This document shows positions 1 through 5,368 of a stretch of 11,155 bases of DNA, piece by piece (the stretch's first letter is position 1; the number at the start of each line of letters is the position of its first letter). The stretch spans positions 1 to 11,155 of the forward strand of contig JAFGDP010000120.1 of NCBI GenBank assembly GCA_016932075.1. The letters are read 5' to 3'. Source of the stretch: Chitinispirillaceae bacterium. Lineage in GTDB: Bacteria > Fibrobacterota > Chitinivibrionia > Chitinivibrionales > Chitinispirillaceae. The notes under the pieces are model-generated. The model was not told the DNA's origin. It did not search any database and saw nothing but the letters and a program-made list of their open reading frames with translations. A program made the translations under genes and the position numbers.

Positions 1-923
1 GGAACGCGGATCGGCACCACGTTGAGCCGGTAATACAGATCTTCCCTGAAGCCGCCCACCTGCATCATTGCCTCAAGATCGCGATGCGTCGCCGCGATGA
101 TGCGCACGTCAACCTTGATCATCTTTACCCCGCCCACCCGCTCGAACTCCCCTTCCTGGATCACGCGCAGCACCTTGGTCTGGGTGTTCATGTCCATATC
201 GCCGATCTCGTCAAGAAAAATGGTGCCGCTGTTCGCGACCTCGAATTTGCCCGCTTTCTGGGTCACGGCACCGGTAAACGCGCCCTTTTCATGGCCGAAC
301 AGCTCGCTTTCAATAAGGTTCTGCGGAATCGCGGCGCAGTTGATTTTGATGAACGGGCCGTCCCTGCGGCCGGAATGCTTGTGTATCCAGTACGCCACGA
401 CTTCCTTGCCCGTGCCGCTCTCTCCGGATATAAGCACGCGGCCCGTGGTCGGCGCCACCTTGAGGATCTCGCTTTTCAGCTTTTCGATGGCGTTGCTTGT
501 GCCGATGAGCTGGTACCGGTTGTTCTCGTTCCGGCGCCACGAAGCGATCTCGTCGCGCTGCGCCTTGACCTGGACCGCATGACGAACGATCTGCTTCACT
601 TCGATGAGCGAAAGCGGTTTCTGCAGGAAATGGTAGGCGCCGAGCTTGATCGCCTTGACCGCGGACTCAATGGTGCCGTGCCCGGAGATCATGATCACTT
701 CGCATCCGCTTTTCCCGGCCTTGATCTCCTGCAAAACAGCAAGCCCGTCCTTTTTCGGCAGTTGGATATCGAGGAGAACCACGTCTGGCTCCTCATCTCG
801 AACCAGCCTTAAGCCTTTCTCCCCATCTTCCGCTTCAACAACAACATACGATTCATCGTCAAGTATCTCGTGTAACGTTTTCCTGATGTTTTCCTCATCA
901 TCGACGATCAATACTTTTGACAT
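1..923 (-). CDS. NtrC-family sigma-54-dependent response regulator (3' part outside window)
   Basis: DNA-binding transcription activator that couples phosphorylation of a receiver domain to ATP-driven opening of sigma-54 promoters. Only the first 307 codons are inside the window. Residues 1-120 are a receiver domain with the acidic pocket D8/D9, phospho-acceptor D52 (VVLLDIQLP) and K102. The AAA+ domain starts near residue 138 with Walker A GESGTGKE (167-174), the sigma-54-contacting GAFTGA loop (214-219), Walker [10 protein letters not shown] (234-242) and the [11 protein letters not shown] segment (290-300). The C-terminal helix-turn-helix lies off the left edge. ATG at 923 was chosen because the receiver fold begins directly after it and a purine-rich GGCGAG lies about 8 nt upstream. 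It follows the NtrY-like kinase gene after 148 bp, so it is the likely cognate regulator (NtrX/NtrC type). The family and its sigma-54 dependence are very secure; the regulon is unknown, although a sigma-54 promoter match sits upstream of its own operon. Confidence 0.96.
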   Translation of the reverse strand, partial: MSKVLIVDDEENIRKTLHEILDDESYVVVEAEDGEKGLRLVRDEEPDVVLLDIQLPKKDGLAVLQEIKAGKSGCEVIMISGHGTIESAVKAIKLGAYHFLQKPLSLIEVKQIVRHAVQVKAQRDEIASWRRNENNRYQLIGTSNAIEKLKSEILKVAPTTGRVLISGESGTGKEVVAYWIHKHSGRRDGPFIKINCAAIPQNLIESELFGHEKGAFTGAVTQKAGKFEVANSGTIFLDEIGDMDMNTQTKVLRVIQEGEFERVGGVKMIKVDVRIIAATHRDLEAMMQVGGFREDLYYRLNVVPIRV

Positions 924-944
924 TGATGCTTCTCGCCTTTCTAC

Positions 945-1048
945 TACCTCACCCCAACTCCCCTGACCCCTCTTCCCCTCTCCTTTTATCAGGAGAGGGG
1001 AAGAGGGGTGGACGGTCGAAAGACCGGCCGGGGTGATGGGGTGAGGTA
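945..1048. repeat. Nested-palindrome repeat element (MITE/REP-like)
   Basis: A 104-bp element bounded by perfect 12-bp inverted ends (945-956 TACCTCACCCCA and 1037-1048 TGGGGTGAGGTA). Inside are a perfect 18-bp hairpin (967-984 pairing with 991-1008, 6-nt loop) and a 5-bp mini-hairpin with a GAAA loop (1013-1017 with 1022-1026). As RNA it would fold into a three-way junction. C-rich/G-rich palindromes with CCTCACCCC ends recall dispersed non-coding repeats seen in many bacterial genomes. It fills most of the gap between the histidine kinase and response regulator genes, so it is probably transcribed within the operon mRNA and may affect mRNA stability or lower downstream expression. Copy number elsewhere cannot be seen here. 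A role as an attenuator or terminator is possible, but neither arm is followed by a T-run. Confidence 0.75.
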
Positions 1049-1071
1049 CCATTCAACTCATTGCAGCTTCC

Positions 1072-2238
1072 TTACACCTTAAAATGCAACCGTATCTCCG
1101 TTCCATGTCCTTCTTCACTCTGAACCGACAATGACCCGCCATGAAGCGTCACGATCCGCTCGACCAGGGCAAGACCGATCCCGCTCCCCTGCTTTTTCGT
1201 TGTATAATAGGGTTGAAACAGCTTTTTTATATTGTCCTGTGAAATACCGCACCCGTTGTCTTTTACGCACATCGTCACCAGACCCTGGTCATACGTGACC
1301 GTTACGGAAACGTGCGGCTCCCGCTCCACTGCCTCGGTCGCTTCAATCGCATTCTTTATAAGATTGGTCAGCGCCTCCCTGATCTGCCCTCTGTCCAGCA
1401 TGAGCTGCGGGACCGAAGCGTCGGCGGTACAGGTGATTGCCGCCTTTCCGCCGGTAAAAAGGGCAGCGGTCTCCTTTGCAATGTCACCGAACGATTCGGA
1501 TTTAAGGACCGGATCCGGAAATTTGGCGTACCGGTGGAACGAATCGACCAGTTTTTGCAGGTTGCCGATTTCAGTCAGCACGGTCTGGGTCGTGCTCTTG
1601 ATCACCTCAGGGAAATCCCTGCTTTCTGTCAGGTACTTTTCATACATCCGTTCCGTGGAGAGCTTGATCGGCGTGAGCGGGTTTTTTATCTCGTGGGCAA
1701 TGGTTCGCGCCACATGCTGCCAGGTCGCGCGTCGCTCCGCGATTGCCCGCTGCTCGCGCGCCGTTTTCAGGTCGTGTGCCATGGTATTGAACGCCCTGAC
1801 CAGATCGCCGATCTCGCCGCCCACGGTCTCCGGAAGCTTCTCATCGAGACGGTCCGCGGCGATCCGGCGGGTCGCTGCGGTAAGGTTCTTGAGCGGCCGC
1901 GTGATGCGCGATACCATGACATATCCTGCCGCGAGCAGGAGCGCGATGACCGCGACCGAATAGACCACGCTGAACAGCACCACCTGGGTCACGATCCGGT
2001 CCTTGAGCACCTTGATCTGACCGTACCGCTTGAGCGCGTGCGCGGCCTGCTCCTTGTTATCAGGAGTGGTTGAAAGCTCGATACAGCGCGACAGGCTTGA
2101 TTCTATCTGCGGGTCGGTGCCGAGGTTGCCGATGCCCTGCGTGGCCTGCAGATAATAAAACACGAGCGGTCCGGTCGTCAGGAGCACCAGCACGGTGATC
2201 AGAATAAACGTCTTTGCTTTGAGGGTAAGGTTGTTCAT
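1072..2238 (-). CDS. Membrane sensor histidine kinase, NtrY-like
   Basis: Autophosphorylating sensor kinase of the inner membrane, 388 aa. Residues 9-30 form a first membrane segment, 31-84 a short extracytoplasmic loop, and 86-109 a second membrane segment. A HAMP linker follows (about 110-163), then the HisKA dimerisation helix with phospho-acceptor H182 in AHEIKNP, and a HATPase domain with N-box N296 (NLIKNAIEA), G1 box DNGCGI (327-332) and G2 box GSGIGLAL (351-358). All catalytic residues look intact. It is shorter than typical NtrY proteins because it has no PAS domain and only two membrane segments; the small loop leaves little room for a ligand domain. Its ATG overlaps the stop of the upstream DUF4390-like gene (ATGA, 2235-2238) and no good ribosome site precedes it, which points to translational coupling and a shared function. 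The downstream NtrC-family regulator is its probable phosphorylation target; the receiver-kinase fusion at the head of the operon is a possible second one (inference). Confidence 0.94.
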   Translation of the reverse strand: MNNLTLKAKTFILITVLVLLTTGPLVFYYLQATQGIGNLGTDPQIESSLSRCIELSTTPDNKEQAAHALKRYGQIKVLKDRIVTQVVLFSVVYSVAVIALLLAAGYVMVSRITRPLKNLTAATRRIAADRLDEKLPETVGGEIGDLVRAFNTMAHDLKTAREQRAIAERRATWQHVARTIAHEIKNPLTPIKLSTERMYEKYLTESRDFPEVIKSTTQTVLTEIGNLQKLVDSFHRYAKFPDPVLKSESFGDIAKETAALFTGGKAAITCTADASVPQLMLDRGQIREALTNLIKNAIEATEAVEREPHVSVTVTYDQGLVTMCVKDNGCGISQDNIKKLFQPYYTTKKQGSGIGLALVERIVTLHGGSLSVQSEEGHGTEIRLHFKV

Positions 2239-2810
2239 GGCTGCGTAATCAGTTTCTTTCCAGGTATGGTTTCGGTTTTCAGGCCCGGCCGCTTGAAATC
2301 CCAGTAGTACATGCAGTCGATCTCCTTGTCGTCGAGCGCCTCGACCCTTGTCTTTCCAAGGATTGCCTGAAGGGATACGGTATAACGTTTATCGGGCGTG
2401 AGTGATTTTTTCCGCGCCAGCAGCACGTTTTTAAGACTGGTGGCCGTTCTGATGCTCGTGTCGAGCGATCGTGTGCAGACCGTGTCCCGTGAAACACTCG
2501 TGGTCACGCAGTACTGTTTGGCGATCATGTCGTATACCAGCCGCGTTTCAATGATTGACTTTCGTACCGGCTGCCGCTCCCCCGCGGCTCTCAGCTCGAC
2601 GATAACGTACATCACTATCGGTGTCGCGGTGGTCGCGAGCTTCCTGAGCTCCCGGGGAAACGCATTGGAAAGATAGCAGTCGAGCCGCACCTCTTCACTG
2701 CTGAGTATGATACGCGGGGGGAGGAAATAGGGCGCTGCCTCGTTTCCCAGGCCGCCGCCCAAGAGCGTCAGCAACCGTGTTCCCATGAGAAGCGAAATGA
2801 TCAGTTCCAT
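2235..2810 (-). CDS. DUF4390-like protein encoded upstream of NtrY-like kinase
   Basis: A 191-aa protein of unknown biochemical function. Residues 2-20 are hydrophobic (signal peptide or membrane anchor), followed by a probably extracytoplasmic domain containing LRKLATTATPIVMYVIVEL (55-73), ETRLVYDMIAKQYCV (88-102) and YYWDFKRPG (168-176). The order of a strand-rich segment, an RLxYD-type motif and a C-terminal Trp resembles the DUF4390 family, which in many proteobacteria is encoded just before an NtrY-like kinase; this was judged by eye. The 4-bp overlap with the kinase supports a role as its sensing or accessory partner. The ATG at 2810 lacks a recognisable ribosome site and lies 21 nt after the stop of the upstream kinase gene in the same reading frame, so translation may depend on re-initiation. 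M9 is an alternative start. That it is a gene is fairly secure; the family name is moderate. Confidence 0.72.
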   Translation of the reverse strand: MELIISLLMGTRLLTLLGGGLGNEAAPYFLPPRIILSSEEVRLDCYLSNAFPRELRKLATTATPIVMYVIVELRAAGERQPVRKSIIETRLVYDMIAKQYCVTTSVSRDTVCTRSLDTSIRTATSLKNVLLARKKSLTPDKRYTVSLQAILGKTRVEALDDKEIDCMYYWDFKRPGLKTETIPGKKLITQP

Positions 2811-2831
2811 GGCACGGGTCCGGCGGCACGC

Positions 2832-4130
2832 TCACTTGTGGGCGGAAAAATAGTCTGCCATGATCTTTTCACGGTTTGTCTTGTCCTTGTCGTCCAGGCA
2901 TGCAATCAGTTTTTTCCTGAGCTCGGTGACCGACCGGAAGCGCTTTGACGGATCGCTCTGCAGGCAGGTGGTGATCGCCGCGGCAAGCTGGGGCGCGAGG
3001 TCACGCGCGTGCTTTTCCGGCGGATCATACACGCAGGTATTGATACGGTGCAGCACTTCGGCGATGTTGCCGCCTGAAAACGGCAGCTGTCCGGTCGCGA
3101 CGAGATAGAGAATAGTTCCTAAGGAAAAGATATCCGATGCGGGCCCTGCCTCCTGCCCGCGTATCTGCTCGGGCGAGAGAAACTGCGGCGTTCCCGCGAC
3201 ATGGTTCGGGGCCGTGAGCTGGCGCATAGAGCCGTCGAGCATCCTGGCCATGCCGAAATCCGCGAGCTTGACCGCGGCGTCGCGAGAAACAAGGATGTTC
3301 TGCGGTTTGAGGTCCCGGTGAACCACGTCCCTCTTGTGCGCGTGTTCGAGCGCGCGGCAGATATCGATCATGATGTGCAGCCCGATCGCGCGCGGCAGCG
3401 TTTTTTTGCTGGACAGGCACCGGTCAAGCGAGACGCCCTCGACATACTCCATGGCAAGGTAGTGATTATGGCCGACCTGGCCGTAATCAAACACCTGGAC
3501 AATCGCGGGATGGCTGAGCGTTCCCATGATCTTCGCCTCCCTGAAAAAGCGCTCGTGAAACTCGTCGTTCTCGGTGAGGTGCGTATGCAGTACCTTGAGC
3601 GCCACCGACCTTTCCAGCTCGATCTGGACCGCGCGGTACACGGTCGCGGTCCCGCCTGAAGCAATCTTTCCAACGATGTGATACTTGCCGATGATCCTGT
3701 TTTTTTCGTTCGCTTCATCGAGAAGGCGCGCCTGCCGCTGCCGCTCAAGCACCGACTTCACCACGTTCTTGAGTTTTGCCATGGTAAACGGTTTTTCAAG
3801 ATAATCATACGCGCCCTGCTTGATCGCCTCGACCGCGGTCTCGATGTTGCCATGGCCGGAAATCATGATCACATCAACGTGGTATTGCTGCTTGCAGATC
3901 CTCCGGAACGCCTCCATGCCGTCCATGCCCGGCAGTTTGATGTCGAGCAGAATCACGTCGATCCTTTGCGAGGAGAGCAGGGAAAAACACTCTTCGCCGG
4001 TCGAGGCGTCGAACACCTCATAGCCCTCGTCGTTCATCACCTCGCGGACCGTGGTTCGAACATACGGTTCATCGTCAACCACGAGAATACGCGCAGTGGT
4101 CGACGGATCAATCGCTCTGACCGCTTCCAT
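2832..4130 (-). CDS. Receiver domain-Hanks-type Ser/Thr protein kinase fusion
   Basis: A soluble 432-aa signalling protein that appears to place a eukaryotic-like kinase under two-component control. Residues 13-130 are a receiver domain with D19/D20, phospho-acceptor D63 (VILLDIKLP) and K113 in EKPF. A short charged linker (130-147) leads to the protein kinase domain (150-about 415): glycine-rich loop IASGGTATVY (156-165), ATP-anchoring K179 in VALK, alpha-C Glu E198, catalytic loop HRDLKPQN (271-278), DFG (291-293), and activation-segment end GTPQFLSPEQ (313-322). Every catalytic residue is present. There is no membrane segment and no C-terminal sensor domain. The receiver closely resembles that of the sigma-54 activator at the end of the operon (both have ISGHG.IE.AV.AIK.GAY). 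ATG at 4130 was preferred because GGGG lies about 5 nt upstream and the receiver begins just after it; the frame stays open to a TTG at 4145 that lacks a ribosome site. Substrates are unknown. It is first in the operon, downstream of the sigma-54 promoter match. Confidence 0.93.
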   Translation of the reverse strand: MEAVRAIDPSTTARILVVDDEPYVRTTVREVMNDEGYEVFDASTGEECFSLLSSQRIDVILLDIKLPGMDGMEAFRRICKQQYHVDVIMISGHGNIETAVEAIKQGAYDYLEKPFTMAKLKNVVKSVLERQRQARLLDEANEKNRIIGKYHIVGKIASGGTATVYRAVQIELERSVALKVLHTHLTENDEFHERFFREAKIMGTLSHPAIVQVFDYGQVGHNHYLAMEYVEGVSLDRCLSSKKTLPRAIGLHIMIDICRALEHAHKRDVVHRDLKPQNILVSRDAAVKLADFGMARMLDGSMRQLTAPNHVAGTPQFLSPEQIRGQEAGPASDIFSLGTILYLVATGQLPFSGGNIAEVLHRINTCVYDPPEKHARDLAPQLAAAITTCLQSDPSKRFRSVTELRKKLIACLDDKDKTNREKIMADYFSAHK

Positions 4131-4217
4131 AAACACCCCGATCAATGTCTGTATGTGTGTGATGTTTCAGTTCACTTTTCAGCGACAGCCTCAGCACACG
4201 ACCTGCAGACAATAGCG

Positions 4218-4233
4218 TGCAAACGAAATGCCA
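4218..4233 (-). promoter_or_regulatory. Sigma-54 (-24/-12) promoter of the signalling operon
   Basis: On the minus strand the bases read TGGCATTTCGTTTGCA, matching the sigma-54 consensus TGGCACG-N4-TTGCW at 10 of 12 defined positions, with the invariant GG and GC exactly 10 nt apart. Transcription would start near 4207, giving a leader of about 75 nt before the ATG at 4130. An NtrC-family activator in the same operon makes the match biologically plausible and suggests autoregulation. No binding data can be inferred from sequence alone. Confidence 0.72.
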
Positions 4234-4350
4234 CTGCTGCTGCGTATCGCCCCTGATTCTCCAAAAAACGATTCAGGCAGATAATTATAGCTAACATGCA
4301 GGCATATTGGCACAATTGATTTAAAAAAATACTCTTTGATTATTGCACGT

Positions 4351-4366
4351 GTATCAAAAATGATAC
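4351..4366. promoter_or_regulatory. Palindromic operator/enhancer candidate, site 1
   Basis: GTATCA-AAAA-TGATAC, a perfect 6-bp inverted repeat around an A4 centre. It lies about 120 bp upstream of the -24 element of the signalling operon, a usual distance for an enhancer of a sigma-54 activator. It is also upstream of the divergent gene at 4511, so it could act as an operator there instead. The bound protein is not known. Confidence 0.5.
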
Positions 4367-4382
4367 TCTTATGTATGCCACC

Positions 4383-4398
4383 GTATCAATGTAAATAC
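4383..4398. promoter_or_regulatory. Palindromic operator/enhancer candidate, site 2
   Basis: GTATCAATGTAAATAC shares 11 of 16 bases with the site at 4351-4366, including the outer GTAT...ATAC and the left GTATCA half. The two centres are 32 bp apart, close to three helical turns, so two dimers would sit on the same face of the DNA. The right half is degenerate, so this is a weaker site. Confidence 0.4.
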
Positions 4399-4510
4399 TA
4401 AAAAAAAGAACAGGCGCAGATATCGGGTATTTTATAATTGGAACGGATTTAGCTTATTTCACCTTGGTGTCTATGGAATCCATTCCCTAACTCCCAAAGG
4501 AGCATATTCA

Positions 4511-5353
4511 ATGGCCGCTTGTCTGAAACAATCAGCTGTGGTCCTGATCTCATTTCTGGCATTCACCGGCAGCGCCTCTGATCTGGGAAACCTTCCCGAG
4601 CAGCCGTTTTCCAACCGGATCATCTTTTCGCAGACGCCGGAGATCGGTGAAAAGTGGCATGGCGGGATCAGGATGAACGATATCGTAGTGTGGGATATGT
4701 ACTGGAACTGCGGGAACTGGTTTACGCTGGATCTGTTGAGTGCAGGAGTACGGGAGATCAACCTCCAGGGCGAGGACAACGATACCATCACGCTCACCGA
4801 TTACTTTACTCTCTTTTCCATTAAATCACGGCCATTTTCGCATACCCTCTTGAACAATCCTTACCTTATTGCCGGCGGCATCACCACCTATACAAACGCT
4901 TTCCAGTTCATCAACCAGTTCGGCGAAGGAATGATAGAAACACCGTCACACGAGCTTTCGTTCTTCTTAACCCAGAGCTGGCATGCCAAGAAAAGACATT
5001 ACGTAAACCTTGTCTCGTCGGTCTCATTCATGAAAACCGAGCAGATGGAAAAGGCCGTTTCCAGCATCTATCTTGTTCCCGGATACCATTACTTCATTGA
5101 TAAAAAAGCACGGTGGAGCTTTGATATTGAATATTATTTCATGAATCCGATCGAGCTTCCCATGAAAACGCTCCAGTATGGATTTGATCCTGACCAAAAT
5201 GAATTTTACAACCCTGAACAGCTCTTTGTCTCCTTCACCTTCTGGGGGTTTTCCTACACCCGCAAGCACCTCTGCCTGGAACTGCACCTCGGTCACCATA
5301 TCAGCTTTGCCGGGCCGGTCATTCCGTTCGCCGGCATCGGTTGGGACTTCTAA
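4511..5353 (+). CDS. Secreted or outer-membrane protein of unknown function
   Basis: A 280-aa protein that I do not recognise. Residues 1-23 form a clear signal peptide (K6, hydrophobic AVVLISFLAF, cleavage probably after SAS), with no lipobox cysteine. The mature part is rich in Trp, Tyr and Phe and alternates polar and hydrophobic residues in strand-like stretches (for example FDIEYYFMNPIEL and LFVSFTFWGFSYTRK). It ends in ...GIGWDF, a terminal aromatic typical of outer-membrane beta-barrels recognised by the BAM machinery. A small barrel is the best structural guess. A good ribosome site AAAGGAGC is centred about 10 nt before the ATG. It is a single-gene unit, divergent from the signalling operon and sharing its control region, and its 3' end faces the GH43 gene with only 15 bp between the stops. 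Regulation by the neighbouring two-component system is possible but untested. Confidence 0.85.
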   Translation: MAACLKQSAVVLISFLAFTGSASDLGNLPEQPFSNRIIFSQTPEIGEKWHGGIRMNDIVVWDMYWNCGNWFTLDLLSAGVREINLQGEDNDTITLTDYFTLFSIKSRPFSHTLLNNPYLIAGGITTYTNAFQFINQFGEGMIETPSHELSFFLTQSWHAKKRHYVNLVSSVSFMKTEQMEKAVSSIYLVPGYHYFIDKKARWSFDIEYYFMNPIELPMKTLQYGFDPDQNEFYNPEQLFVSFTFWGFSYTRKHLCLELHLGHHISFAGPVIPFAGIGWDF

Positions 5354-5368
5354 TTTTTGGCGTTTCGT

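Larger units (their letters stand above)
4131..4510. other. Divergent control region between signalling operon and 4511 gene
   Basis: A 380-bp AT-rich spacer between divergently transcribed genes. It holds a sigma-54 promoter match on the minus strand (4218-4233), two palindrome-like 16-bp sites (4351-4366 and 4383-4398), and on the plus strand a perfect TATAAT (4433-4438) without a convincing -35 box, followed by the ribosome site of the 4511 gene. No small ORF in this spacer has a convincing ribosome site. Confidence 0.7.

Noticed and set aside
84..812. Plus-strand 242-codon open frame (with another at 97-582)
   Set aside because: It is antisense to the sigma-54 activator, whose receiver and AAA+ motifs are unambiguous on the minus strand; the antisense protein has no domain features.
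967..1008. Hairpin as a simple rho-independent terminator after the histidine kinase
   Set aside because: No T-run follows either arm, and the hairpin is nested within a larger palindrome, which fits a repeat element better.
1232..2073. Plus-strand open frames of about 245 codons opposite the histidine kinase
   Set aside because: Two different frames are open at once over the same region and neither has a ribosome site or motif, while the kinase on the minus strand is complete.
3201..4256. Plus-strand open frames opposite the receiver-Ser/Thr kinase gene
   Set aside because: Shadows of a fully supported gene with intact catalytic motifs on the other strand.
4308..4323. Sigma-54-like TGGCAC on the plus strand before the 4511 gene
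   Set aside because: The -24 half is perfect, but the -12 half reads ATTT where TTGC is required at the correct spacing.
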